DNA of 51,496 nucleotides from Novosphingobium sp. AAP83 (GTDB lineage Bacteria > Pseudomonadota > Alphaproteobacteria > Sphingomonadales > Sphingomonadaceae), in the NCBI RefSeq assembly GCF_001295795.1, contig NZ_LJHY01000027.1, positions 1 to 51,496 on the forward strand. The letters run 5' to 3'. Within the stretch, counting starts at the first letter, position 1. Each line of letters opens with the position of its first letter. Below are positions 1 to 8,383 of the stretch, piece by piece. Both the position numbers and the translations under genes were made by a program. Under the pieces are notes generated by a model, which was not told the DNA's origin, made no database searches, and was given only the letters and a program-made list of their open reading frames with translations.

Positions 1-18
1 CCCCCCCCCCCAGCCGTA

Positions 19-1131
19 TCACACGAAGTAATCGGCGTTCTGGCCACCCATCAGCACGGTAGCGTAATTGCGGGCAAAGCCGACCGGATTGTTGGCCACA
101 TGCGCGCGTGACATGCGGACATCGCGCCACAGATCCTGAAACGCGCTGTCGCTATAGACCGAGCGCCCGCCAGCCACATCCATCAACAGGTCCATCGCTT
201 CAATGCAGCGATCCGCCACAAGGCTGGCCTGATAGCGGTAGCGGACACGATCTTCGATTGAAGGCTTCCACTGCGCCGCTTCCATCGCCTTGAAATTGCT
301 AACCATGACAGTCAGGCATTCTTCCGCAAGGTTTGATGCGCGCGCAATCCGGTCCAGCACGTCGGGATCCGTCGCGCTTTTGCTCATATCAGTAGAGGAC
401 AGGCCGACGCGATCCTTGAAAAGCGTCAGCGCATGGCGCACCGCACCAATGGCGCTGGTGTTGACCACGCGAATAAACACTTGCGCCCATGGCAGGTCAT
501 AGGCCGCGCTTGTCTGGTGGTGAACAGAGTTGAAACCATCCATCTGCTTGTGCGTGCGATGCTCGGGCACAAACACGGGTTGATCAATCACGATGTCATT
601 CGATCCAGTGCCCTGAAGGCCCATCGTGTGCCAGGTATCCTCGATCCGGTAATCGCTGGCGGGAACCAAAAAGGTGCGATAACCATCGCCGGGGATCACG
701 CCGCCCAGCAACACCCAGTTGCAATGCAGGCACCCGCTTGACCAACCCCAGCGCCCCGACAGCATGAAACCGCCGTCTGCCGCTTCGGCTTTGGCCCCGA
801 CCGGGTTGTAAGAGCTGGAGATCATCGCATCCGGGCCATCGGCAAAGACTTCGTCCTGCGTCTGCGGAGCCATCAGCGCGATCTGGTAATTGTGGACCGC
901 CACGATGCCCAGCGCCCAGGCCGTGCTCATATCGCGTTCGGCAATGGCAATCTGGTCGACGAAGAAATCCTGCGGGGTTCCTTCCCGCCCGCCATGGCTC
1001 GCTGGTGTAAAGTGGCGGAAGAACCCGTCCTCGCGCAGCGCCGACACCACCGCATCGGATATGCGGCGGGCTTTGCGGCCTTCTGATCCATGCGCCGCGA
1101 CGAGATCCAGTGTCTTGCCCGAGATCGCCAT
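19..1131 (-). CDS. ACAD-fold flavin-dependent monooxygenase (HsaA-like)
   Basis: About 370 residues with the acyl-CoA dehydrogenase fold as used by two-component phenol hydroxylases (3-HSA hydroxylase HsaA, p-hydroxyphenylacetate hydroxylase oxygenase). Such enzymes hydroxylate a phenol ortho to its OH using FMNH2 or FADH2 from a separate reductase. Family signatures are GRWGWSSG in the middle domain, LQGTGSND, and VPEHRTH, followed by a helical C-terminal domain ending in VGFARNYA. I chose the ATG at 1131 because it has GGGGAG eight bases upstream and matches the usual N-terminus; an upstream in-frame start at 1185 has no such site. It is divergent from a clear paralogue at 1484, so the two probably share substrate class and promoter region. 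A run of 11 C lies just past its stop at the window edge. The substrate cannot be read from sequence. Confidence 0.8.
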   Translation of the reverse strand: MAISGKTLDLVAAHGSEGRKARRISDAVVSALREDGFFRHFTPASHGGREGTPQDFFVDQIAIAERDMSTAWALGIVAVHNYQIALMAPQTQDEVFADGPDAMISSSYNPVGAKAEAADGGFMLSGRWGWSSGCLHCNWVLLGGVIPGDGYRTFLVPASDYRIEDTWHTMGLQGTGSNDIVIDQPVFVPEHRTHKQMDGFNSVHHQTSAAYDLPWAQVFIRVVNTSAIGAVRHALTLFKDRVGLSSTDMSKSATDPDVLDRIARASNLAEECLTVMVSNFKAMEAAQWKPSIEDRVRYRYQASLVADRCIEAMDLLMDVAGGRSVYSDSAFQDLWRDVRMSRAHVANNPVGFARNYATVLMGGQNADYFV

Positions 1132-1153
1132 GCCTTCAACTCCCCAAGAATAC

Positions 1154-1185
1154 ATGCGTAGCTTAAAAAGCCATTGTTTACGCAT
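1154..1185. promoter_or_regulatory. Inverted repeat, candidate operator 1
   Basis: ATGCGTA at 1154-1160 and its exact complement TACGCAT at 1179-1185 are separated by 18 bases. It sits immediately upstream of the leftward monooxygenase start, where a repressor could block transcription. The role is inferred from position and symmetry only. Confidence 0.35.
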
Positions 1186-1198
1186 AAATTGATTCTGT

Positions 1199-1222
1199 TG
1201 GCAAATAGTCGATAATTTGCCA
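1199..1222. promoter_or_regulatory. Inverted repeat, candidate operator 2
   Basis: TGGCAAAT (1199-1206) and ATTTGCCA (1215-1222) are perfect 8-bp arms with an 8-base spacer. An 8+8 dyad in the divergent intergenic region fits binding of a dimeric regulator. The regulator family cannot be told from the site. Confidence 0.45.
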
Positions 1223-1483
1223 GTTTAACACTCGAAAAATCACCTGTTTGCCCAAAAAGGCAATTGCCACACACTGCTGTTCAACGCGCTCTCCGGCCAA
1301 AATGCCTTGAACATTGCGGCAAGGCACCCTGTGTAGCCTGAGTGGCCAAAAACACGCAAAATCTGACATTATCAAAAGAGATATGGGTTTTTAATTGACG
1401 ATTTGCGTATCCGATGCAATCTTTAATTACGAATGCGGCGCGCCATATGGGCCTCGCGATTCGGTTTGGAGGGGGTTCGAAAA

Positions 1484-2695
1484 ATGGCCAGCGCAGTTGC
1501 TATGCCGCGTGCAGATGCGCTCCGTTCAGCAAGTGAACTCGTGGCCCTCGCCCGCGCCATGATCCCGACCTTGCAAAAACGCGCACACCAATGCGTTGCC
1601 GATCGCGATGTGCCCGCCGCTTCGATTGCTGAAATGCACGAAGCGGGCTTTTTCCGTATCCTCCAGCCAAAGCGCTGGGGCGGCTACGAAATGCACCCGA
1701 ACGTCTTTTACGATGTGCAAAAAGCCCTCGCCGAAGGCTGCATGTCCACCGGCTGGATGTATGGCGTGGTCGGTTGCCACCCCTATGAAATCGCACTTTT
1801 CCATGAACAAGCGCAAGCCGAAGTCTGGGGCGATGACACCGCCACGCTGGTTTCGTCATCCTATCAGCCGGTCGGCAAAGTAACCACGGTTGAGGGCGGC
1901 TTCCGCCTGTCGGGTCGCTGGGGCTTTTCCACCGGCTCGGTTCATTGCCAATGGGTCGTGCTGGGCGCACTGGTTCCGCCTGCAATCGCAGGTGGCGCTC
2001 CAGAAATGCGGGCCTTCCTGCTGCCGCGTTCCGATTATGTGATCGATACAGATTGCTGGCACGTGTTCGGCTTGCAGGGCACCGGCAGCCACGATGTTAT
2101 CGTTGATGATGTGTTCGTACCCGAACACCGCACACACCGTTCGGTCGATGGTTTCCTTTGCACCAATCCCGGGCAGGAAACCAACACCGGTCCGCTTTAC
2201 ACCCTGCCTTGGGCACAAGTGTTCATGCGATCGGTCTCGACCGCTGCATTTGGTGGCGCACGTGCTGCGATCAATGCTGCGCGGGAAATCGGTGCTTCGC
2301 GCGTTTCGACCAACACCGGCAAAGCATCCAAGGACGATCCCTTCTTGATGGCCGCTATCGCCCGCGCCCACGCCGAAGTCACTGAAATGGAAACAACCCT
2401 GCGCGTAACCTTCGAAGACCTGATGGATATTGCCGAGCTTGGGCAACCGATCCCGATGGAAAAGCGCACGCTTTATGCCTACAACTCGGCCAGTGTGGTG
2501 CGCCGCATGGCCGATCTGGTCGATGATATGGTCAAGCTTCTGGGCGGCCGTGCGATCTACAATTCCAGCCCGATCCTGCAACCGTGGCTTGATCTGCATG
2601 CCGGTCGCGCCCACGTTGCCAACGATCCGGCCAATCGCACCGGCGATGTGGTTGGCGCGATGAGCGGGCAAGCGCCGGGCTTTACTTTTCTTTGA
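1484..2695 (+). CDS. ACAD-fold flavin-dependent monooxygenase, second paralogue
   Basis: 403 residues from the ATG at 1484, which has GGAGGGGG eight bases upstream; the longer in-frame start at 1433 lacks this. It shares with the protein at 19-1131 the blocks GRWGFSTGSVHC, LQGTGSHD, VPEHRTH and LPWAQVF, plus the helical C-terminus ending VVGAMSG. It belongs to the HsaA/HpaH oxygenase group rather than true acyl-CoA dehydrogenases. As first gene of an eight-gene + strand run ending in pyruvate-forming meta-cleavage enzymes, it most likely makes the catechol that is later ring-opened. The partner flavin reductase and the extradiol dioxygenase are not in the window. Confidence 0.82.
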   Translation: MASAVAMPRADALRSASELVALARAMIPTLQKRAHQCVADRDVPAASIAEMHEAGFFRILQPKRWGGYEMHPNVFYDVQKALAEGCMSTGWMYGVVGCHPYEIALFHEQAQAEVWGDDTATLVSSSYQPVGKVTTVEGGFRLSGRWGFSTGSVHCQWVVLGALVPPAIAGGAPEMRAFLLPRSDYVIDTDCWHVFGLQGTGSHDVIVDDVFVPEHRTHRSVDGFLCTNPGQETNTGPLYTLPWAQVFMRSVSTAAFGGARAAINAAREIGASRVSTNTGKASKDDPFLMAAIARAHAEVTEMETTLRVTFEDLMDIAELGQPIPMEKRTLYAYNSASVVRRMADLVDDMVKLLGGRAIYNSSPILQPWLDLHAGRAHVANDPANRTGDVVGAMSGQAPGFTFL

Positions 2696-2709
2696 CCGGA
2701 GCCGCATTC

Positions 2710-3540
2710 ATGGCCGAAATTACCACAACCACCCACCGCGTTTCGGGCGGCTATGACATAGTCATAGCGCAGGCGGGTGATCCATCTGCGCCTGCCGTGG
2801 TGTTCATCCACGGCAGCGGTCCGGGTGCATCGGGCGCCTCAAACTTCCGCTCGAACATCGCGGCATTCGTTGATGCCGGTTACCGCGTTCTCCTGCCTGA
2901 TCTGATCGGCTATGGCGGATCATCAAAGCCTGAGGGCGTTGATTACACGCTGCAATTGTTCACCGACACACTTTATGAAGCGTTGCTTGGCCTTGGCGTC
3001 ACTTCGGCCAGCCTCGTCGGCAATTCGCTGGGCGGCGGCATTGCCCTGCAAATGACGCTTGATCACCCCTGCTTCACCCGAAATCTGGTGCTGATGGCAC
3101 CAGGCTGCGTGGCAGAGCGCGAAAGCTATTTCGTCATGCCCGGCATTGCCAAGATGATGTCAAACTTCGGCAGCCCCGATTTCAATCTGGCGGAACAGAA
3201 GCGCCTTGTCAGCAATCTGGTCCACCCAGATTTTGCCCCTAACATCCCAGATGCTCTGGTGGCAGAGCGCTTTGAAGTGGCGCGCACCCAGCCCAAGGAT
3301 GTACTGATGCGCATGCGCACGCCCGATCTTTCGCCACGCCTGCCCGAAATCACCCAGCCCATCTTCGTGCTATGGGGCCTGAACGACGAGTTCTGCCCCG
3401 AAGCACACGCACGCCGCTTCCTTGATCACTGCCCCGATGTCCGTGCGATCACTTTTGCCCGCACCGGCCACTGGGTGCAGGTGGAACGCGCCGCTGAATT
3501 CAACGCTTATGCTGTCGAGTTTCTCAATGCCCGCCGATAA
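2710..3540 (+). CDS. Meta-cleavage product (C-C bond) hydrolase, alpha/beta fold
   Basis: 276 residues in the MhpC/BphD/HsaD/TesD family, which hydrolyse vinylogous 1,5-diketones made by extradiol ring cleavage into a carboxylic acid and a 2-hydroxydienoate. Visible features are the oxyanion loop HGSGPG (34-39), nucleophile elbow GNSLGGG with Ser106, Asp226 in WGLNDEF and His254 in GHWVQVE. The ATG at 2710 follows GGAG at 2698; the start at 2692 would overlap the preceding stop. Its end overlaps the hydratase start, indicating translational coupling. Which aromatic gives the substrate is unknown; HsaD, BphD and CumD all look alike at this level. Confidence 0.85.
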   Translation: MAEITTTTHRVSGGYDIVIAQAGDPSAPAVVFIHGSGPGASGASNFRSNIAAFVDAGYRVLLPDLIGYGGSSKPEGVDYTLQLFTDTLYEALLGLGVTSASLVGNSLGGGIALQMTLDHPCFTRNLVLMAPGCVAERESYFVMPGIAKMMSNFGSPDFNLAEQKRLVSNLVHPDFAPNIPDALVAERFEVARTQPKDVLMRMRTPDLSPRLPEITQPIFVLWGLNDEFCPEAHARRFLDHCPDVRAITFARTGHWVQVERAAEFNAYAVEFLNARR

Positions 3541-4321
3541 GATCAAAACCTATGGAGCGGCGCTTTATGATGCCCTGCGCCAGCGTAAAACCATTGCCCC
3601 GCTGATCGATCAGGACCCGTCGCTCACACTCGACGATGCCTATGCCATCAACCTTGATTTCCTGTCGCGCCGGGTGGCCGATGGGGAACGGGTCGTCGGC
3701 AAGAAAATAGGCGTCACCAGCAAGGCCGTGCAGGATATGCTGGGCGTGCACCAGCCGGACTTCGGCTTCCTGACCGACTGGATGCATGTCGAAGGCGACA
3801 TCGATATTGACGCCAAGGCCCTGATCGCTCCGCGCGCCGAGGCTGAAATCGCGTTCATCCTAAAACGCAGCCTCAATGGCCCCGGCATAACCGCTGCCGA
3901 TGTTCTGGCCGCCACCGAAAGCGTCGCGCCCTGCTTTGAAATCGTTGATAGCCGGATCGACGACTGGAAGATCAAAATCATAGATACCGTCTCGGACAAC
4001 GCAAGCTGCGGCGTCTATGTGATAGGCACGGAGCGACTTGCCCCCACAGGGCTTGATCTGCCCAATCTGCACGTTGCCGTGACCAAGAATGGCGAGCTGC
4101 TGTCAGAAGGTTATGGCCATGCCGTGCAAGGTGATCCGGCACAGGCGGTGGCGTGGCTGGCCAACACCCTTGGCGCTTATGGCGTCACGCTGGATGCAGG
4201 TGATGTGATCCTGTCGGGTAGCCTGGTCCCCCTCGCCCCGGCGATCAAAGGCGACCGTTTCGAAATGACCTTGAGCAATGCAGATGGCCCTCTGGGCACC
4301 TGCGTTGCGAACTTCGTGTAA
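3530..4321 (+). CDS. 2-hydroxypenta-2,4-dienoate hydratase-type enzyme
   Basis: 263 residues of the BphH/MhpD/TesE family: adds water to a 2-hydroxy-2,4-dienoate to give a 4-hydroxy-2-oxoalkanoate. Typical blocks are [25 protein letters not shown] (Mg-binding glutamates), CFEIVDSRI and [11 protein letters not shown]. The ATG at 3530 overlaps the last codons of the hydrolase gene by 11 bases, a common arrangement in these operons. An in-frame upstream start at 3422 lies inside the hydrolase and is rejected. Chain length of the substrate (C5 versus C6, as in steroid breakdown) cannot be decided. Confidence 0.87.
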   Translation, partial: PADKIKTYGAALYDALRQRKTIAPLIDQDPSLTLDDAYAINLDFLSRRVADGERVVGKKIGVTSKAVQDMLGVHQPDFGFLTDWMHVEGDIDIDAKALIAPRAEAEIAFILKRSLNGPGITAADVLAATESVAPCFEIVDSRIDDWKIKIIDTVSDNASCGVYVIGTERLAPTGLDLPNLHVAVTKNGELLSEGYGHAVQGDPAQAVAWLANTLGAYGVTLDAGDVILSGSLVPLAPAIKGDRFEMTLSNADGPLGTCVANFV

Positions 4322-4331
4322 GGACCACTCA

Positions 4332-5270
4332 ATGGCACGCGTAAAGGCCGCAATCATCGGTTCGGGCAATATCGGCACCGATCTGATGATGAAGATGATC
4401 AAATATCCGCAGAACATGGAACTGGCCATTGTCGTGGGCATCGACGAAAACTCCGAAGGCCTCGCCATGGCGCGCAAACACGGCATCGCCACCACCCACG
4501 AAGGCCTTGAAGGTCTGCTCAAGCACCCGCTGTACAAGGACATCGGCATCGCATTCGATGCTACCAGCGCCTATGCCCACAAGGCCCATGACGAAGCCTT
4601 GCGCGCCGATGGCATTCAGGTGGTCGATCTAACGCCTGCCGCCATCGGCCCCTTCATCGTGCCGCCAGTCAACATGGAAGCCAACCTTGGCGCGTCGAAC
4701 GTCAACATGGTCACCTGCGGCGGACAAGCCACGATTCCGATGGTTGCTGCGGTCAGCCGCGTTGGCAAAGTGCACTATGCTGAAATCGTGGCGTCCGTGT
4801 CCTCGCGCTCTGCCGGCCCCGGCACGCGCGCCAATATCGATGAATTCACCCGCACCACCGCCCGCGCCATCGAGGAAGTGGGCGGCGCAACGCGTGGCAA
4901 GGCGATCATCATCCTCAACCCCGCCGAACCGCCGATGATCATGCGCGATACAGTGTTTACGCTTTCGGAAGGCGCGGATGAAGATGAAATCCGCCAGTCC
5001 GTCAAGGACATGGTGGCCGAAGTGCAAAAGTATGTTCCGGGCTATCGCCTGAAACAGGAAGTCCAGTTCGAACGCTATGGCGATAACAACAAGCTGAAGA
5101 TTCCCGGCCAGGGCGAATTCTCCGGCGTCAAATCGATGATCATGCTCGAAGTCGAAGGCGCGGGCGATTATCTGCCCAGCTATTCGGGCAATCTCGACAT
5201 CATGACCGCCGCCGCCAAAGCCACGGGCGAATTGCTCGCAGCGCGCCGCATGGCCGCAGCGGCCGCTTGA
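4332..5270 (+). CDS. Acetaldehyde/propanal dehydrogenase (acylating)
   Basis: 312 residues, the standard length of the DmpF/BphJ/HsaG family that converts acetaldehyde or propanal plus CoA and NAD to the acyl-CoA. It shows the nucleotide-binding [12 protein letters not shown] near the N-terminus and the catalytic Cys129 in VTCGGQAT. The start at 4332 gives the canonical [10 protein letters not shown] beginning. It works as a channelling complex with the aldolase encoded next, 14 bases downstream, which hands over the volatile aldehyde directly. Identification is strong; the preferred aldehyde is not visible. Confidence 0.92.
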   Translation: MARVKAAIIGSGNIGTDLMMKMIKYPQNMELAIVVGIDENSEGLAMARKHGIATTHEGLEGLLKHPLYKDIGIAFDATSAYAHKAHDEALRADGIQVVDLTPAAIGPFIVPPVNMEANLGASNVNMVTCGGQATIPMVAAVSRVGKVHYAEIVASVSSRSAGPGTRANIDEFTRTTARAIEEVGGATRGKAIIILNPAEPPMIMRDTVFTLSEGADEDEIRQSVKDMVAEVQKYVPGYRLKQEVQFERYGDNNKLKIPGQGEFSGVKSMIMLEVEGAGDYLPSYSGNLDIMTAAAKATGELLAARRMAAAAA

Positions 5271-5284
5271 AGGAGACCCGGACA

Positions 5285-6325
5285 ATGACCTCAACCTTCA
5301 ACGTGGAAGCGGGCGACAAGCTCTATATCCAGGACGTCACCCTGCGCGATGGCATGCACGCCATCCGCCACATGTATGGCATCGATCAGGTCAAGGCGAT
5401 TGCCAGCGCCATCGACAAAGCGGGCGTGGACGCCATCGAAGTGGCGCATGGCGATGGCCTTTCGGGCGCCAGCTTCAACTATGGCTTTGGCGCACACACC
5501 GATTGGGAATGGCTTGAAGCCGTGGCAGAGGTGCTGACCACTTGTGTGCTCACCACGCTCATCCTGCCCGGCGTCGGCACGGTCGAGGAACTCAAGCGCG
5601 CTTATGATATCGGTGTGCGCTCGGTCCGCGTCGCCACGCACTGCACCGAAGCAGACGTGTCAAGGCAGCACATCGGCATCGCCCGCGATCTCGGCATGGA
5701 CGTCTCGGGCTTCCTGATGATGAGCCATATGATCGAGCCTGAACTGTTAGCCAAGCAGGCCCTGCTAATGGAAAGCTACGGCGCGCAATGCATCTATGTC
5801 ACCGACAGCGGCGGCGCGCTCGATATGGACGGCGTGCGCGCACGGTTTGAAGCTTATGACCGCGTGTTGAAGCCCGAAACGCAGCGCGGCATGCATGCCC
5901 ACCACAACCTTTCGCTGGGCGTTGCCAACTCGATTGTCGCGGCACAGTGCGGCGCGGTGCGTATTGATGCCAGCCTTACCGGCATGGGCGCGGGCGCAGG
6001 CAATGCGCCGCTCGAAGTGTTCGTCGCTGCCGCTGACCGCAAGGGCTGGAACCACGGCTGCGATGTGATGATGCTGATGGACGCCGCCGAAGACATCGTG
6101 CGCCCGATGCAGGACCGCCCCGTGCGGGTCGACCGTGAAACGCTCGCCCTTGGCTATGCCGGGGTTTACTCCAGTTTCCTGCGTCACGCCGAAAAGGCCG
6201 CCGAGACATACGGTATCGACACGCGCACGATCCTTGTCGAATTGGGCCGCCGCAAGATGGTGGGCGGTCAGGAAGATATGATCGTCGATGTCGCGCTTGA
6301 TATCATCAAACAACGCGGGGGCTGA
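5285..6325 (+). CDS. 4-hydroxy-2-oxovalerate aldolase-type enzyme
   Basis: 346 residues of the DmpG/BphI/HsaF HMGL-like family: class II, metal-dependent retro-aldol cleavage of a 4-hydroxy-2-oxoacid to pyruvate and an aldehyde. [14 protein letters not shown] carries Arg21, metal ligand Asp22 and His25; [13 protein letters not shown] supplies the two metal-binding histidines. The C-terminal part, including [12 protein letters not shown], forms the contact with the acylating dehydrogenase in known structures. I take the ATG at 5285 rather than 5267, which overlaps the previous gene. This is the last of the core ring-cleavage genes; a 68-base gap precedes the accessory genes. Confidence 0.92.
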   Translation: MTSTFNVEAGDKLYIQDVTLRDGMHAIRHMYGIDQVKAIASAIDKAGVDAIEVAHGDGLSGASFNYGFGAHTDWEWLEAVAEVLTTCVLTTLILPGVGTVEELKRAYDIGVRSVRVATHCTEADVSRQHIGIARDLGMDVSGFLMMSHMIEPELLAKQALLMESYGAQCIYVTDSGGALDMDGVRARFEAYDRVLKPETQRGMHAHHNLSLGVANSIVAAQCGAVRIDASLTGMGAGAGNAPLEVFVAAADRKGWNHGCDVMMLMDAAEDIVRPMQDRPVRVDRETLALGYAGVYSSFLRHAEKAAETYGIDTRTILVELGRRKMVGGQEDMIVDVALDIIKQRGG

Positions 6326-6342
6326 TACCCTCGCAAACACCA

Positions 6343-6374
6343 GCGCAAAAAAAAACGGACAAAAGTCCACGCGC
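6343..6374 (+). other. Intercistronic A-run and small hairpin
   Basis: In the gap between aldolase and SDR genes, nine consecutive A are followed by GGAC-AAAA-GTCC, with GCGC on both outer flanks. On the + strand this is not an intrinsic terminator because the run is A rather than T. It may be a processing or attenuation point between core and accessory genes. Confidence 0.25.
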
Positions 6375-6393
6375 CATACCGGGAGAGAAGCAC

Positions 6394-7164
6394 ATGATCC
6401 TGAAAGACAAGGTCGTCATCGTGACAGGCGCAGGCCCCGGCATGGGGCAAGCCGCCTGTCGCGGTGCAGCGCGTGAAGGCGCAAAAGTCGTCATCACCGC
6501 GCGTTCGAAGCAAGCTATCGAAGAAGTGGCGCAGGAAATCGTCGCCGCAGGAGGCGAAGCCATCGCCGTGCCGCTCGACGTGACTGACATGGACCAGTGC
6601 AAGGCCGCCGCACAGGCCGCTGTCAGCAAATGGGGTCGCATCGACGGCCTGATCAACTCGGCTTATTATCACCCTGATTGGGGGCCGCTGATCGAACATG
6701 ATGTCGAACAGGTACTACAGGCATTCAACGTGGGCGCAGCAGGCGCTTTGCGCATGGCGATGGCCATCTACCCGACAATGAAAGCACAAGGCTCAGGCTC
6801 CATCGTCAACATCTCTACCCTGTGCACACGCAAGCCGATGCCGGGTGAAGGTGGCTATGGCATGGCCAAGGGCGCGCTCAATCACATGACCCGGCATCTC
6901 GCAGTCGAATTCGGTGGCACCGGCATACGCGTCAACACCGCGCTGATGGGCTGGATGATGGGCGCACCACTGGAAGGCTTTATTCAGGGCCTTGGCGAAG
7001 GTGCCGATGCCTTCCGCACCCAGCGTGCCAGCGAAATCCCGGTGGGCCATATCCCGCGTGATGCCGATTGCGCCAAAGCGGTCTACTTTCTGCTTTCGGA
7101 CTATGCCTCGGAAATCACCGGCGCAATGCTCGATGTCAACGGCGGCGATTGGGTCGCAGCATAA
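6394..7164 (+). CDS. SDR family oxidoreductase
   Basis: 256 residues, classical short-chain dehydrogenase size. It has the cofactor glycine motif TGAGPGMG (11-18), Ser141 in NISTL, and Tyr155/Lys159 in YGMAK, and ends with the usual GAMLDVNGG. The normal NNAG motif is replaced by NSAYY. The start has GGGAGAGA upstream. It is in line with the ring-cleavage genes, so it probably oxidises or reduces a side-chain or ring hydroxyl or ketone before or after hydroxylation. Steroid and terpenoid dehydrogenases are close look-alikes; the substrate is unassigned. Confidence 0.8.
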   Translation: MILKDKVVIVTGAGPGMGQAACRGAAREGAKVVITARSKQAIEEVAQEIVAAGGEAIAVPLDVTDMDQCKAAAQAAVSKWGRIDGLINSAYYHPDWGPLIEHDVEQVLQAFNVGAAGALRMAMAIYPTMKAQGSGSIVNISTLCTRKPMPGEGGYGMAKGALNHMTRHLAVEFGGTGIRVNTALMGWMMGAPLEGFIQGLGEGADAFRTQRASEIPVGHIPRDADCAKAVYFLLSDYASEITGAMLDVNGGDWVAA

Positions 7165-7175
7165 GGGAGCCTGCC

Positions 7176-7706
7176 ATGCTGCTCGACTGGATGAACAGCC
7201 ACCCTTCGCTCGCCGATGATCCGGTATCAGGACTTGATCCTGATGCCATCACCGTCAGCGATACGGTAGAAATCGCCGCCCCTGCCCGCATGGTATGGGC
7301 GGTGTTGACCGATATGGCGCACTATAACGAATGGAACCCGTTTTGCGTCAAAGCCGAATCCACGCTGGAGATGGGTGCGGCGGTGCACATGAAACTAATG
7401 AACTATGCCGTACCCGGCAGTATTGTGCCCAATTGCGAATTCATCTGCGCGAATGAACCCGAACGCCTGCTGTCATGGGCGATGATCCACAGTGAAGAAT
7501 GGCCCTACCCTGCCCGTCGCGATCAGGTGATCGAACCGACAGGTCCCGAAAGCTGCCGCTACTTCAGCACCGATGCCTTCCTCGGCATCAATGGTATCCA
7601 CGTGTTCCGCTTTGCCGGACCATGGGTAAAACGCGCATTCGATGACACCGGCCGCGCGTTAAAGGCACGCGCCGAAGCACTCTATGCCAACGAACAGAAA
7701 GCCTGA
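7176..7706 (+). CDS. SRPBCC-fold (START/polyketide-cyclase-like) protein
   Basis: 176 residues from the ATG at 7176, which follows GGGAGCC and lies 11 bases after the SDR stop. From about residue 22 it reads as an SRPBCC domain: DTVEIAAPARMVWAVLTDMAHYNEWNPF, cited here only as the family opening, with a hydrophobic ligand cavity and a long C-terminal helix. These proteins bind hydrophobic ligands and some act as aromatases or cyclases. No catalytic residue can be named. Its place between an SDR and a SnoaL-like protein suggests the three act on one ring substrate. Confidence 0.65.
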   Translation: MLLDWMNSHPSLADDPVSGLDPDAITVSDTVEIAAPARMVWAVLTDMAHYNEWNPFCVKAESTLEMGAAVHMKLMNYAVPGSIVPNCEFICANEPERLLSWAMIHSEEWPYPARRDQVIEPTGPESCRYFSTDAFLGINGIHVFRFAGPWVKRAFDDTGRALKARAEALYANEQKA

Positions 7707-7712
7707 TTCGCC

Positions 7713-8246
7713 ATGCCGTTCACCCTGCAACAATTGTCCGACATCGAGGAAATCAAGATCCTCAAGCACCGCTATTTCCGGGGCATCGATACCGGAGATC
7801 AAGCGCTTCTGGCCGATATATTCGTCGAAAATGTCGCCTGCACCTATAACGGCGGCACCTATAAAGTGTCGCTCAAAGGCCGCGCGGCAATGCTCGAATT
7901 CCTCGCCAACTCGTTCCATTCGGGCGCAGCGGCAATGCATATCGGGATCATGCCTGAAGTGGCGATCACCGGCGACAATACCGCCACCGGCATTTGGTAC
8001 CTGCAAGACGTGTTCATCGATCTCGAAAAGGATGACCACACTTTCGGCACCGCAATCTATACCGACACTTATCGCCGCGAAGGCGGGGTCTGGCGGATTG
8101 AAAGCACCTATTATGATCGCGTGATAGAAGTCCTTACCAAGTTCAGCCAAACCGGCGGCCATCTATCGGTCCAGCGCCTTGCCACCACGGGCCGCAAACC
8201 TGATGAGCGTACCGATATAAGCCACCTTATCCAATGGGATACCTGA
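7713..8246 (+). CDS. SnoaL-like / NTF2-like fold protein
   Basis: 177 residues with the NTF2-like cone: opening IEEIKILKHRYFRGIDTGD, then DIFVENVACTYNGG and, near the end, YRREGGVWRIEST. Families with this fold include steroid delta-isomerases, scytalone dehydratase and polyketide cyclases, and many uncharacterised members sit in aromatic operons. It starts six bases after the SRPBCC gene and is the last gene of the + strand run. Isomerase, dehydratase or ring-cyclase activity are all possible. Confidence 0.65.
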   Translation: MPFTLQQLSDIEEIKILKHRYFRGIDTGDQALLADIFVENVACTYNGGTYKVSLKGRAAMLEFLANSFHSGAAAMHIGIMPEVAITGDNTATGIWYLQDVFIDLEKDDHTFGTAIYTDTYRREGGVWRIESTYYDRVIEVLTKFSQTGGHLSVQRLATTGRKPDERTDISHLIQWDT

Positions 8247-8383
8247 TCTAAGCCCAGCCGTAATTGACGGGGTCCTGCTCAACAGACGAATTACATATTG
8301 CGTGTTGACCTGTTTGGTCCTGACCCTAAGACAACCGGCTTGCATAAGGTTCATATTACAGCGAATAGAGCGACATATCCGCG

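Larger units (their letters stand above)
1132..1483. promoter_or_regulatory. Divergent promoter region between two monooxygenase genes
   Basis: This 352-base AT-richer gap holds no credible gene. It contains two perfect inverted repeats (listed separately) close to the leftward gene. Near the rightward gene, at about 1405-1420, TGCGTA and TGCA blocks resemble the arms of the first repeat. The layout suggests one regulator, not encoded in the window, controlling both directions. Confidence 0.5.

Noticed and set aside
19..2695. Annotating the two ACAD-fold proteins as fatty acyl-CoA dehydrogenases.
   Set aside because: The VPEHRTH and GRWGxSxG pattern and the operon of aromatic catabolism fit two-component monooxygenases; no beta-oxidation genes are nearby.
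1856..2707. Long open frames antisense to real genes (for example 1856-2707 and 35378-36184 on the minus strand, 32054-33508 and 17397-18437 on the plus strand).
   Set aside because: They are rich in His, Arg and Ala typical of GC-rich antisense frames, lack ribosome sites and overlap well-supported genes completely.
6347..6368. A9 run plus hairpin as an intrinsic terminator.
   Set aside because: The run is A on the transcribed strand direction and precedes the hairpin, so it cannot terminate + strand transcription; no minus-strand gene ends there.
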